Assembly: GCA_009843505.1 (NCBI GenBank) | Contig: VYDI01000032.1 | Span: 23,800 to 87,799, forward strand | Length of the DNA stretch: 64,000 bases | Source of the DNA: Holophagales bacterium | GTDB lineage: Bacteria > Acidobacteriota > Thermoanaerobaculia > Multivoradales > Multivoraceae | Direction: 5' to 3' | In this document: one piece after another, positions 49,956-59,302 of the stretch | Layout of the letters: each line of letters opens with the position of its first letter | Numbering within the stretch: position 1 is the stretch's first letter | Made by a program: the position numbers and the translations under genes | The notes under the pieces: model-generated | The model's input: the letters and a program-made list of their open reading frames with translations, nothing else | Databases searched by the model: none | Told to the model about the DNA's origin: nothing

Positions 49956-51256
49956 CGCTGGCCGGCGTGGCGGAGCTCGACCTCCGAGTCGTCGATGGCC
50001 AGGACGACCGCGTCGTGGATCGCGGGCCGGAGCCGGCGGATCGCGATGTTCTCCCGGGTCGGATGGACCCGGTTGGTCAGCAGGACGACGATCAGTTCGA
50101 GGTCCGGGTCGATCCAGAGCGAGGTGCCCGTGAAGCCAGTGTGGCCGTAGGAGCGGGCCGAGAAGTAGCGGCCGGCGGAGCTGGGGTCGGACGGCGTGTC
50201 CCAGCCCAGCGCCCGGCTACTGCCGGGTACGAGTTCGGCCCGGCGCGTGAAGAGGGCGATCGTGTCGCGGCCGGCGATCCGACGGCCGCGGTAGGCGCCG
50301 CCGTTCAGCATCGCCTGGGCGAACTCGGCAACGTCGCGCGCGGTGCCGAACAGACCGGCGTGGGGCGCGATGCCGCCGAGAGCGTGGGTGTTCTCGTCGT
50401 GGACTTCGCCATGCGGCAGATGGCCGCGCCAGGGGTCGAACTCCGTCGGAGCGATCCGTTTGCGCAGGGAATCCACGGGCAGGTAGCCGGTGTCGGCGAG
50501 CCCGAGCGGATCAAGGACCTCGTCCTCGACCAGTTCGGCGAGGCCATGGCCCGATTCACGCTCCAGAATCTCTCCGAGCAGGAGCACGCCGAGGTCCGAG
50601 TAGATCGACCGTTCGCGGGGCCCGACCTCCAGGTCGGTGGCGGCGATGTGTTCCAGGTAGCGGGCGCGGGCCTCGTCGCGGTCGAGGCCTTCGCCGAGCT
50701 CCCGGAACAGCTCGGTGCAGCAGGGCAGGCCGCTCGAATGGGCGAGGAGATCCCGCAGCGTTGCGCCGCCTACCGGCGATCCCTTGAGCTCCGGCAGGTA
50801 GGAGGCGGCCGTGCCGTCCAGGTCGAGTGCGCCGGACTCGACCCGGCGCATCATCAGGGTGGTCGTCGCGATGACCTTGGTCAGCGAGGCCAGGTCGTAG
50901 ATCGTTGATGGGCTGACGGCGGGGGCGTCGTCATCGTAGGTCAGGCGGCCGGCCGCCCGTTCGAGGGCGACCGCGCGGCGGCGCGCGACCAGCAGGACGC
51001 CGCCCGGAGTGACCCCCTCCGCCACGGCCCTCTCCAGCAGAGCGGCCGCCTGCTCGAGCCGCTCCGGGTCGAAGCCGGCCGACGCAGGCGCGGCAACCTG
51101 GAGTGTGGCGGCGGTCGTAGCCGGCTCGGCCGATCCGGGTGAAGACACGTTTGCCGCGGGTCTTGTCGATTGACAGGCTAGGGAGGCGGCGAAGAGCAGA
51201 AGAGTCGCTGGTAACCGAACCGCCGGCGCATTGGTGGGCCCTCGCACGGCGTCCAT
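49952..51256 (-). CDS. Serine hydrolase, beta-lactamase family, lipoprotein
   Basis: This 434-residue class C beta-lactamase/DD-peptidase-fold protein has a lipobox (LLLFAASLAC), the S-x-x-K nucleophile ASLTKVIATTTLMM, HSSGLPCC, the YSD tyrosine motif in SIYSDLGVLLLGEIL and the HTGFTGTSLW box. It is probably an esterase or peptidase at the cell envelope rather than a true beta-lactamase. ATG 51256 is preferred; the frame is open upstream but lies outside the signal sequence. Confidence 0.85.
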   Translation of the reverse strand: MDAVRGPTNAPAVRLPATLLLFAASLACQSTRPAANVSSPGSAEPATTAATLQVAAPASAGFDPERLEQAAALLERAVAEGVTPGGVLLVARRRAVALERAAGRLTYDDDAPAVSPSTIYDLASLTKVIATTTLMMRRVESGALDLDGTAASYLPELKGSPVGGATLRDLLAHSSGLPCCTELFRELGEGLDRDEARARYLEHIAATDLEVGPRERSIYSDLGVLLLGEILERESGHGLAELVEDEVLDPLGLADTGYLPVDSLRKRIAPTEFDPWRGHLPHGEVHDENTHALGGIAPHAGLFGTARDVAEFAQAMLNGGAYRGRRIAGRDTIALFTRRAELVPGSSRALGWDTPSDPSSAGRYFSARSYGHTGFTGTSLWIDPDLELIVVLLTNRVHPTRENIAIRRLRPAIHDAVVLAIDDSEVELRHAGQR

Positions 51257-51345
51257 GGCGGGCGAAGAAGGCAACGCCACGAGAATACCGGTTGCTATCC
51301 TGACTCGCACCGCCTGGAATCGGGTGGGACATGAGGAGGTAGACC

Positions 51346-52383
51346 ATGAAGAGAACGCTGGCAATGGTGGCTGTGCTGGTGGCCGTGGGTTGCGGCTACG
51401 GCGACGGCGAGGAAGCCGAAACGATGGTGGAGGAGGCAACGGAAGAGATGGAGAGCGACGGCACGGTGCTGCGCAACGACCCGGCAATCGACGACCTGGT
51501 ACCGGCCGACGCGGTGGTCGAGAAGGTCGCGGACGGCTTCACGTTCACCGAGGGTCCGGTGTGGGTTCCCGGCGACCCCGACCGCCTCTACTTCAGCGAC
51601 ATTCCGGAGAACAAGGTGTACCGCTGGTCCGAAGGTGAAGGCGCGGTCGTGTTCCTCGATCCGGTCCTGCCGGCCGATGCCGGCACTGGCGGTACCGGCG
51701 GATCGAACGGTCTGGCGCTCCACCCGGACGGCCGGCTCGTCCTGTGCGAGCACGGCAACCGCGTGGTGTCCGCGATGGCGCTGGACGGCGAGCGGGTGAC
51801 CCTGGCGGGCAGCCATGACGGCAAGCGGCTGAACAGCCCGAACGACATCGTTTACCACTCGAGCGGGGCGGCGTTCTTCACCGATCCGCCCTATGGCCTT
51901 CCGAACCAGTCCGAGAACAAGGAGCAGGACCACAACGGGATCTACCGCCTGGACCCGGATGGCACCGTGACCCTGCTCGAGACCGGCCAGACCCGTCCGA
52001 ACGGCCTCGGCCTGTCCCCGGACGAGAAGACGCTCTACGTGGCGAACTCGGACGCGCCGCCCAACCGCTACTGGAAGAAGTACGCGGTGAACGAAGACCT
52101 CACCCTCGGCGAAGGCGAGATGTTCTTCGACGCCAGCGGCATCGAGGCGCCCGGCGCGCCGGACGGTCTCGCCGTCGACGTGGACGGCAACGTCTTCGCG
52201 ACCGGGCCTGGCGGCGTGATGGTCATCGCACCCGACGGCCGTCACCTGGGCACGATCGCGCCGGCCGAGCTGCCCGCGAACACCGCCTTCGGCGGCGACG
52301 GCAGCACGCTCTACATGACGGCGCGCTCCGGGCTCTACCGCGTCGCCACGAGCACCCGGGGTCTCGTGTACCGGGGCGAGTGA
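51346..52383 (+). CDS. SMP-30/gluconolactonase-like lipoprotein
   Basis: This 345-residue propeller hydrolase has a lipoprotein signal (TLAMVAVLVAVGC) and the SMP-30 pattern FTEGPVWVPGDPDRLYFSDI, SNGLALHPDGRLVLCEHG, SPNDIVYHSSGAAFFTDPPY and GAPDGLAVDVDGNVFATG. It likely opens a sugar lactone or related ester in a calcium-dependent reaction. ATG 51346 follows AGGAGGTAGACC. The symporter starts 17 nt downstream. Confidence 0.9.
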   Translation: MKRTLAMVAVLVAVGCGYGDGEEAETMVEEATEEMESDGTVLRNDPAIDDLVPADAVVEKVADGFTFTEGPVWVPGDPDRLYFSDIPENKVYRWSEGEGAVVFLDPVLPADAGTGGTGGSNGLALHPDGRLVLCEHGNRVVSAMALDGERVTLAGSHDGKRLNSPNDIVYHSSGAAFFTDPPYGLPNQSENKEQDHNGIYRLDPDGTVTLLETGQTRPNGLGLSPDEKTLYVANSDAPPNRYWKKYAVNEDLTLGEGEMFFDASGIEAPGAPDGLAVDVDGNVFATGPGGVMVIAPDGRHLGTIAPAELPANTAFGGDGSTLYMTARSGLYRVATSTRGLVYRGE

Positions 52384-52400
52384 TTCACTCCTAGGCCGGC

Positions 52401-54098
52401 ATGGGCCTCGGCGGCAGCTTCGGCCTTGCCGACTGGCTGATTCTGCTGGCGCTGTTCGCCGCCATCACGGTGATGGCGCGCTCGCTGTCGCGACGGCAGA
52501 GGACCGAGCGCGACTACTTCGGCGGCGCCCGGAATCTCCCCTGGTACGCGGTGGCGGCCTCCCTGGTCGCGACCGAGATCAGCGCGGTCACCTACATCAG
52601 CCTGCCCTCGATCGTCCATCGGCCTGGGGGCGACCTGACGTATCTGCAGATCGGGTTGTTCGGCTACCTCGCCGCGCGGCTGCTGGTGGCGTGGCTGCTC
52701 GTTCCCGCCTACTACCGCTACGACGTGATGAGCCCCTACGACCTGATCGAGCGACGCCTGGGTACCGCCGGAGCCTCCGTGCGACGGACGGCGACCGGCA
52801 TGTTCTGGCTCGGAGGCGTCCTGGCCCAGTCCGCCCGGGTCTATCTCTCCGCGGTCGTGCTGGGCGTCCTGCTCCACCGGGAACTGGGATGGCTGGAACG
52901 GACGACAGGCGTGCCGCCCCACGTTGCGGCGGTGGCGGCGGTGGTCGTCATCGCCGTGGTCTGGACCTGGCTCGGCGGTATCGCCGCGGTGGTCTGGACC
53001 GACGTCGTGCTCTTCCTGCTGTTCGTGGCCGGCGTCGCGGTCAGCCTGGGCGTCGTGGCGTGGGAACTCGAGGCCGGCATGGCGCCGGCGCTTGCCGAAG
53101 CGTGGAACGAGGGCAAGTTCACGTTGTTCAACCTGTCGGCGTCGCTTACCGCGCCCTACACGCTGTGGGCCGCGCTGATCGGCGCCACGATCGGCGGCGT
53201 CGCTGCCTTCGGCACGGACCAGTTGATGGCGCAACGCCTCTTCTGCTGCCGCAGCGCGCGGGATGCTCAACTGGCGGTCGTGGCCAGCGGCGCCTCCGTG
53301 CTCGTTTCCCTCTCGTTCGCTTTCGTCGGGATCGGTTTGTGGGCCTACTACGAGCAGGCGCCGCTTGCAGGGGTTGCGGCCGATATCGTGGCCGAGCAGC
53401 CCGACCGGATCTTCGCCGTCTTCGCGGTCGAGGCGGTGGCCGTTGGCCTGAAGGCGCTCGTCGTCGCCGGGGCGCTGGCGGCGGCGGTCTCCAGCCTCGA
53501 TTCGATCCTGGCTGCGCTCGCGCAGACGACGTCGGCGCTCCTGCGCTCCCGCACGCGCCCGGGCAACGGTGTGCGCCTGCCGCGGCTGCTCGTACTCGGC
53601 TGGGGGTTCGTACTCGCTCTGACCTCGCTCGCGATGGACACGGTAGCGGCGCGCTATGACGCGCTGCTCGACCTCGCCCTGGCGATGGCCGGATACACCG
53701 GGGGTGCGCTGCTGGCGGCCGTGGCTCTGGCCCTGGCGCCGTTTGGCCGCGACGGGCGGGGTTTCCTCTGGTCGGGGCCGCTTTCGGCGCTCGCCGTCTT
53801 CGCCGCGGTCTGGCATCAGTCGGCGGCGGGCTGGATCTGTTTGCTTGGCGTCGTGGTGCTGGTTGTCGCCTGGCTGCGCATGGACGGCCGCGGCCGCGTG
53901 GGCGCCAGCCTCTTCCTGGCCTTGGGCGCCGGCGGTGTGCTGGCCCTTTGGCGCTGGGCGGAGGGGCCCGGCGGCGAGGTTCTGGCCTGGCCGTGGTACG
54001 TGCCGCTGGGAGCTCTGGTGGCGTGGGTGTGGGGGCTGGGCTTGAGTGCTAGCGTCGAACGGTGGCCGACCCGGACGGAGCGACTCGCCGCGACGTGA
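52401..54098 (+). CDS. Sodium:solute symporter (SSS family)
   Basis: This 565-residue protein has 13 or more hydrophobic segments and SSS motifs: TERDYFGGARNLPWYAVAAS, YDVMSPYDLIERRLGT, WTWLGGIAAVVWTDVV and the sodium-site region AGALAAAVSSLDSILAALAQTT. The C-terminus carries extra membrane helices. It follows the SMP-30 gene and overlaps the amidase gene by 37 nt, so the three form one unit; the solute could be the product of the lactonase. Confidence 0.9.
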   Translation: MGLGGSFGLADWLILLALFAAITVMARSLSRRQRTERDYFGGARNLPWYAVAASLVATEISAVTYISLPSIVHRPGGDLTYLQIGLFGYLAARLLVAWLLVPAYYRYDVMSPYDLIERRLGTAGASVRRTATGMFWLGGVLAQSARVYLSAVVLGVLLHRELGWLERTTGVPPHVAAVAAVVVIAVVWTWLGGIAAVVWTDVVLFLLFVAGVAVSLGVVAWELEAGMAPALAEAWNEGKFTLFNLSASLTAPYTLWAALIGATIGGVAAFGTDQLMAQRLFCCRSARDAQLAVVASGASVLVSLSFAFVGIGLWAYYEQAPLAGVAADIVAEQPDRIFAVFAVEAVAVGLKALVVAGALAAAVSSLDSILAALAQTTSALLRSRTRPGNGVRLPRLLVLGWGFVLALTSLAMDTVAARYDALLDLALAMAGYTGGALLAAVALALAPFGRDGRGFLWSGPLSALAVFAAVWHQSAAGWICLLGVVVLVVAWLRMDGRGRVGASLFLALGAGGVLALWRWAEGPGGEVLAWPWYVPLGALVAWVWGLGLSASVERWPTRTERLAAT

Positions 54099-55717
54099 TG
54101 GCGGTCGTGGGCGCTCTCGGCGCCATGGCCGTGGCGGGCTCGGCCTGCGCCCCTGCGGGCCGCGATCGGGACGGGCAGCCGGGAGCCGCGCCGATGCCGG
54201 AGGTGGGCAACTTCGAACTCGAAGAGGTGACCATCGCCGAATTGGGGCGGCAGATGGCCGAGGGGGAGCGGACGAGCCGAGAGATCACCGAGCTCTACCT
54301 CCACCGCATCGAGGCCCTCGACCGCCAGGGTCCGACCCTGAGCTCCATCATCGAGACGAACCCTGACGCCCTCGAGATCGCGGTAGAGCTCGACCATGAG
54401 CGGGCCGCCGGGAACGTGCGCGGCCCGCTGCATGGCGTTCCGGTCCTGCTCAAGGACAACGTCGCCACCGCCGACCGCACGACGACCACCGCCGGTTCCC
54501 TCGCGCTGGAGGGGTCGATCCCGCCCCGGGATGCGTTCGTGGCGGTCCGGCTTCGTCAGGCCGGGGCGGTGCTCCTCGGCAAGGCGAACCTGAGCGAGTG
54601 GGCCAACTTCCGCTCCAACCGGTCCAGTTCAGGCTGGAGCGCCCGCGGAGGGCAGTGCCGCAATCCCTACGTTCTCAACCGCAATCCGTGCGGTTCGAGC
54701 TCCGGTTCGGGCGCCGCCACGTCCGCGAACCTCTGCGCCGCGGCGGTGGGCACGGAGACCGACGGTTCGATCATCTGTCCATCGTCGGCGAACGGCCTGG
54801 TCGGGATCAAGCCGACCGTGGGTCTCGTAAGTCGAAGCGGCATCGTGCCGATCTCCGCGGTCCAGGACACCGCCGGTCCGATGGCGCGAAAGGTCGCCGA
54901 CGCCGCGGCGTTGCTCAGCGGCATGACGGGGCGCGATCCGCTAGACGAGGCGACGGCCGGTTCGCCGGTTCCGACGGATCTGGGTCGCCACCTTGAAGAG
55001 GCCGGCGCGGTCGATCTGAGCGGCGTCCGCATCGGCGTCGGTCGCCAGTTCTTCGATCGCGACAGCCGGGTCGACGCGGTGATGGTGGAGGCGATCGAGA
55101 CCCTCCGGAGCCTGGGCGCCGAGATCGTCGACCCGGTCGAGATCGCCCATCGCCAGGAAGTGGGACGGCACGAGTACGAAGCGATGCTCTACGAGTTCAA
55201 GGCCGGTCTGAACGAGTACCTTGCGGGACTGGGGAACGACGCTCCGGTGAAGACGCTGGCCGACGTGATCGCCTTCAACGAGGCCAACGCGGAGCGCGAG
55301 ATGCCCTTCTTCGGCCAGGAGATCCTGATCGAGGCGGAAGCGAAGGGGCCGCTGACGGAGGCTGCCTACCGGACGGCGCGCGACACGGCGAGCCGCCTGT
55401 CCCGCGCGGAGGGCCTCGATGCCGCGCTCGCCTCGCATCGTCTCGACGCCATCCTGGGCCCGAGCGGCGGCCCGGCCTGGGTAACGGACCTGGTCCACGG
55501 CGACACCTTCTCGGTCGGCAGCTCAGGCGCGGCGGCGGTCGCCGGCTACCCGAACGTCACGGTCCCGGCCGGCCACGTCCACGGCTTGCCGGTCGGCGTC
55601 TCGTTCTTCGGCGCCGCCTGGAGCGAGCCGACACTGATCCGCCTCGCCTGGGCCTTCGAGCGGGCGGCACCGCACCGCCGGCCGCCGCGGTTCCGCACCG
55701 GCGTCGACGAAGCCTGA
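54062..55717 (+). CDS. Amidase-signature hydrolase, exported
   Basis: This 551-residue amidase has the catalytic Ser-cisSer-Lys set: Lys in GVPVLLKDNVAT, cis-Ser in CGSSSGSGAATSAN and nucleophile Ser in GTETDGSIICPSS. An N-terminal twin-arginine-like signal (RRDVMAVVGALGAMAVAG) suggests export, which is uncommon but known for this branch. It hydrolyses an amide bond; the substrate is unknown. The GTG start lies inside the symporter gene. Confidence 0.88.
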   Translation: MADPDGATRRDVMAVVGALGAMAVAGSACAPAGRDRDGQPGAAPMPEVGNFELEEVTIAELGRQMAEGERTSREITELYLHRIEALDRQGPTLSSIIETNPDALEIAVELDHERAAGNVRGPLHGVPVLLKDNVATADRTTTTAGSLALEGSIPPRDAFVAVRLRQAGAVLLGKANLSEWANFRSNRSSSGWSARGGQCRNPYVLNRNPCGSSSGSGAATSANLCAAAVGTETDGSIICPSSANGLVGIKPTVGLVSRSGIVPISAVQDTAGPMARKVADAAALLSGMTGRDPLDEATAGSPVPTDLGRHLEEAGAVDLSGVRIGVGRQFFDRDSRVDAVMVEAIETLRSLGAEIVDPVEIAHRQEVGRHEYEAMLYEFKAGLNEYLAGLGNDAPVKTLADVIAFNEANAEREMPFFGQEILIEAEAKGPLTEAAYRTARDTASRLSRAEGLDAALASHRLDAILGPSGGPAWVTDLVHGDTFSVGSSGAAAVAGYPNVTVPAGHVHGLPVGVSFFGAAWSEPTLIRLAWAFERAAPHRRPPRFRTGVDEA

Positions 55718-55730
55718 TGCGCTGCCGGCG

Positions 55731-56870
55731 CTAGGCCCTCATCGCGCGGAAGCACTTCCGCAGCTCGTCGACGAAGACGTCCGGCACCTCGAAGGCGGCG
55801 AAGTGCCCTCCCTTGTCGAGCCGGTTCCAGTAGACGAGCTGCCGGTACCGTCGTTCCGCCCAGCGCCGGGAGGAGCGGAAGATCTCCTTGGGGAAGATGC
55901 TGCAGCCGACAGGGATCTCGACCGGATCGCCTCCACCCCTGCCGAAGCTCTCCCAGTAGAGCCGCCCGGAGGACGCGCCGGAGGCCGGCAGCCAGTACAT
56001 CATCACGTTGTCGAGCAACTGGTCGCGCGTCAGCACGTTCTCCGGGTGGCCGTCGCAGTCCATCCAGGACCAGAACTTCTCGACGATCCAGGCGGCCTGC
56101 CCGGCCGGTGAATCGACCAGGCCGTAGCCAAGGGTCTGCGGCCGGGTCGACTGCTGCTTGGAGTAGCCGGAGTCCCAGTCCTGGTAGTGCTGGAGCCCGG
56201 CGAGAGCGTCCTTCTCGATGTCCGTCAGGTCGTCCATCGTGCTCCGGTCCACGCCAGAGGTCGGCATGTTCAAGTGGATGCCGTGGCAGTGCTCGTGGTC
56301 CTGGATCGCGATGGCCGTGCTCACCGCCGCGCCCCAGTCGCCTCCCTGGGCGAAGTACCACTCGTAGCCGAGTCGCGACATGAGCTCGGCCCAGGCGTCG
56401 GCGATCTTCTCTACGCTCCAGCCGGCTCTAGTCGGTTTGTCCGAGAATCCGAACCCCGGCAGGGCGGGAACGACCAGGTGAAAGGCATCCTCCTCGGAGC
56501 CGCCGTGAGCGGTCGGATCGAGCAGCGGCTCGAGCACTTCGAGGAACTCGACGATCGAGCCCGGCCAGCCGTGGGTCATCACCAGCGGCGCCGCGCCCCG
56601 GTGCTTCGAGCGCAGGTGGAGGAAGTGGATACCCAGCCCGTCGATCTCGGTCCTGAACTGGTCGAGGTCGTTCAGGCGGCCTTCCAGGCGGCGCCAGTCG
56701 TAGGAGGATGCCCAGTACTCGCACACCTCCTTCGTGTAGGCGAGCGGGATTCCCTGGGTCCAGTCGTCGACCGTCTCGCGCTCGGGCCAGCGGGTGTTAC
56801 CGAGCCTCCGGCGAAGGTCGGTCAGTTTCTCTTCGTCGATCTCGATGCGGTAGGGCGTGATGTCGGTCAT
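55731..56870 (-). CDS. Epoxide hydrolase, alpha/beta fold
   Basis: This 379-residue protein has the epoxide-hydrolase N-terminal domain (ITPYRIEIDEEKLTDLRRRL), the oxyanion motif HGWPGS, nucleophile Asp in FAQGGDWGAAVST, and catalytic His in KGGHFAAFEVPDVF. It should open epoxides to diols, as in juvenile-hormone-like microsomal epoxide hydrolases. ATG 56870. It stands alone between convergent and minus-strand neighbours. Confidence 0.92.
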   Translation of the reverse strand: MTDITPYRIEIDEEKLTDLRRRLGNTRWPERETVDDWTQGIPLAYTKEVCEYWASSYDWRRLEGRLNDLDQFRTEIDGLGIHFLHLRSKHRGAAPLVMTHGWPGSIVEFLEVLEPLLDPTAHGGSEEDAFHLVVPALPGFGFSDKPTRAGWSVEKIADAWAELMSRLGYEWYFAQGGDWGAAVSTAIAIQDHEHCHGIHLNMPTSGVDRSTMDDLTDIEKDALAGLQHYQDWDSGYSKQQSTRPQTLGYGLVDSPAGQAAWIVEKFWSWMDCDGHPENVLTRDQLLDNVMMYWLPASGASSGRLYWESFGRGGGDPVEIPVGCSIFPKEIFRSSRRWAERRYRQLVYWNRLDKGGHFAAFEVPDVFVDELRKCFRAMRA

Positions 56871-56887
56871 GCGCGGACGCTAGCACT

Positions 56888-57496
56888 CTAGAAGCCCACG
56901 CGGGCTCCGACCGAGACGGTCTCGATGTCGCCGCCGATCGACTCGAAGCGACCGACGAGACTGAGACGGCCAAGGAGCTGGAACTCCGCGCCGACGCCGT
57001 ACACCAGGTCTTCCTCGTCCAGGTCGTCGAGGGTGACGTCGAAGTCGTCCAGGGCGTCCTCCAGGTCGGCGCCCCACGACACGAGGCCGACCTTCGCGAA
57101 GATGGAGACGCGGCCGGTAATCGCGTACCGGGGCACGATGGCCACCGACAGGACGTTGATCTTGCCGCGGATCGGAATGTCGGAGCACACCACGCCCTCG
57201 GCACAGGGTCGGATCACGCCGTCGACTTCCGACAGGTCGTGATAGCCGGCCTCTACGGCGAAGTAGTCGCTGAACCTGAAGCCGATCTCGTAGACCTGGG
57301 AGTTGCCGTCGCCGTCCAGAACCTGGTCGAAGGCGTCGTCGACGTTCACGTCGACGTCCGACCGGCCGAGGTGGAAGCCGACGTAGAGCTCGCGTTCGGC
57401 GGTCGCCGGGGCCGCGGTCAGCAACGTCACGAGCGCGATTGCGCCGGTCGCCGCCGCGGGCAGGAAACGGGGCATCGAAGAACGGCGTTCCATCAT
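56888..57496 (-). CDS. Outer-membrane beta-barrel protein
   Basis: This 202-residue protein has a signal peptide ending APATAERE and alternating hydrophobic strands of an OmpA/OmpW-like eight-strand barrel: LYVGFHLGRSDVDVNVDDAF, VYEIGFRFSDYFAVEAGYHD, VSIFAKVGLVSWGAD and a C-terminal VSVGARVGF ending in Phe. ATG 57496 lies after GGGAGGTCACG; an in-frame ATG at 57520 would add eight residues ahead of this ribosome site. Function unknown, perhaps a pore or stress-related surface protein. Confidence 0.8.
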   Translation of the reverse strand: MMERRSSMPRFLPAAATGAIALVTLLTAAPATAERELYVGFHLGRSDVDVNVDDAFDQVLDGDGNSQVYEIGFRFSDYFAVEAGYHDLSEVDGVIRPCAEGVVCSDIPIRGKINVLSVAIVPRYAITGRVSIFAKVGLVSWGADLEDALDDFDVTLDDLDEEDLVYGVGAEFQLLGRLSLVGRFESIGGDIETVSVGARVGF

Positions 57497-57619
57497 CGTG
57501 ACCTCCCGGGAAGACGGCACAGTGAATCGTGCTCCGAAAGCATACAGGAATAGCTATAGGTCTGTTCAGGAGAGCCGGGGCGCCTTCCACCCCGTCAAAT
57601 GCAGTAGCGTCGGCGGCCG

Positions 57620-58321
57620 ATGAGCGATCCTGTTTGCGTGATCTCCGGCGTCGGTCCCGGCACCGGGGCGGCGCTCGCCCGGCGGTTCGCCTCCGGCGGT
57701 TACCGGGTGGCGATGCTGGCCCGCAACGAAGACCGACTGCGCGCCCTGGAGTCCGAGATCGAGGGTTCGCGCGCTTACGTCTGCGACGTCTCGGACCCCG
57801 AAGCCGTGCGCACGACCGTCGCTCGGGTCCGGGGCAACCTCGGCGTGCCCACGGCCCTGGTCCACAACGCTGTCGGCGGGGCTTTCGGCGACTTCCTGGA
57901 GGTCGAGCCCGAGCAGTTGCGCGCGAACTTCGAGGTCAACGTGATGGGGCTCCTGTACCTGGCTCGGGCGCTGGCGCCGGCGATGATCGAGGCCGGGCGT
58001 GGGGCCATCATGGTCACCGGCAACACGGCCGCGCGCCGCGGCGTACCGCGCTTCGCCGGCTTCGCGCCGACCAAGGCGGGGCAGCGCATTCTGGCGGAGT
58101 CGATGGCGCGGAGCCTGGGGCCCCAGGGCGTTCACGTCGCGTACTTCGTGATCGACGCGGTGATCGACCTCGAGTGGACGCGGCGGCGGATGCCCGATCA
58201 GCCGGACGACTTCTTCATCAAGCCGGAAGCGATCGCCGAGAACGTCTGGTACGTGGCCCACCAGGATCCGTCGGCGTGGAGTTTCGAGGTCGAACTCAGG
58301 CCCTACGGCGAGCACTGGTAG
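57620..58321 (+). CDS. SDR-family protein lacking the catalytic Tyr
   Basis: This 233-residue short-chain dehydrogenase-like protein has the nucleotide-binding start VCVISGVGPGTGAALARRF and a C-terminal fold typical of the family. The usual active-site Tyr-x-x-x-Lys reads Phe-Ala-Pro-Thr-Lys (in RFAGFAPTKAGQRILAES), so Tyr is replaced by Phe. This occurs in a known SDR subgroup and puts dehydrogenase activity in question. ATG 57620. It is followed by an MBL-fold lipoprotein gene. Confidence 0.83.
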   Translation: MSDPVCVISGVGPGTGAALARRFASGGYRVAMLARNEDRLRALESEIEGSRAYVCDVSDPEAVRTTVARVRGNLGVPTALVHNAVGGAFGDFLEVEPEQLRANFEVNVMGLLYLARALAPAMIEAGRGAIMVTGNTAARRGVPRFAGFAPTKAGQRILAESMARSLGPQGVHVAYFVIDAVIDLEWTRRRMPDQPDDFFIKPEAIAENVWYVAHQDPSAWSFEVELRPYGEHW

Positions 58322-58363
58322 CGGCCCGTTCGGTCGGATCGGCATGGTAACTTGGACCGGCAC

Positions 58364-59302
58364 ATGACACGTTCCCTCCTGGTTCTCCTGAGCGCAATCC
58401 CGATCGCTTTGGGCGCCGTGGCATGCGGCGGCGAGAGCACGGCGCCGGCGCCGGTCGAGGCTCCTGAAGCCGACGTCGCGGTGTCCGCGGACGCCGAGGA
58501 CGACGGCTGGGGACTGCGGAACGACCCTGTGGCGCAGCGGGTAGAGCCGTTCCAGATCTTCGACAACCTCTACTACGTCGGCATCGAATGGGTGTCGTCC
58601 TACCTCCTGGTGACGACGGACGGCCTGATCCTCATCGGCTCGCTGTACGGCGATTTCATCGACAATGTGATCGACGGTATCCGCGCCGTGGGATTCGATC
58701 CTTCGGATCTGAAGTACGTCCTGGTGACCCACGGCCACTTCGACCATGTTGGCGGGGCGGCGAGGTTCCAGGAGACCTACGGCGCACGGGTCGGCATGAC
58801 CGAGGCCGACTGGGAGCTGGCTGAACAGCCGCCGAGCGACCCTCGCTACGAGATCGACGTTCCGGTGCACGACATGGTGATCGCGGATGGCGACACCCTG
58901 CAGTTGGGCGACACGGAGATCCGCTTCTACGTTACCCCCGGCCATACCGAGGGCGTGCTCTCGATGGACTTCCCGGTGCGGGACGGCGGGGAGGAGCACC
59001 GGGCGTTCGTCTTCGGCGGCGTGGGCCTCAACTTCGAGGGAGTCCACCGGACGAACCTCTACCTCGACAGCGTGGCCCGGATCCAGAGACTCGCCGGCGA
59101 GGAGGGCAATGCGATCGAGGTCAACATCACGAACCATGCCGGGATGGGGCGGGTCTTCGAGCGTGCGGAGCAGTTGGCGTCGCGGGAGCCCTCGGATCCT
59201 CACCCCTTCGTTGATCCACAGGGCTTCGTCGACTGGCTGGACGAACTGCAGCGAAACGCTGAGCACAAGCTGGTTGTCGAACGCGAGCTGGCCGGCGAGT
59301 AG
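58364..59302 (+). CDS. Metallo-beta-lactamase-fold lipoprotein
   Basis: This 312-residue protein has a lipobox (LSAIPIALGAVAC) and MBL motifs VTHGHFDHVGGAARFQE, a spaced zinc His in YVTPGHTEGVLSMDF and NITNHAGMG. Its arrangement resembles subclass-B3-like hydrolases. The annotated start is ATG 58364; a TTG 12 bases upstream is possible. Its stop abuts the GTG of the DUF4202 gene. Confidence 0.85.
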   Translation: MTRSLLVLLSAIPIALGAVACGGESTAPAPVEAPEADVAVSADAEDDGWGLRNDPVAQRVEPFQIFDNLYYVGIEWVSSYLLVTTDGLILIGSLYGDFIDNVIDGIRAVGFDPSDLKYVLVTHGHFDHVGGAARFQETYGARVGMTEADWELAEQPPSDPRYEIDVPVHDMVIADGDTLQLGDTEIRFYVTPGHTEGVLSMDFPVRDGGEEHRAFVFGGVGLNFEGVHRTNLYLDSVARIQRLAGEEGNAIEVNITNHAGMGRVFERAEQLASREPSDPHPFVDPQGFVDWLDELQRNAEHKLVVERELAGE

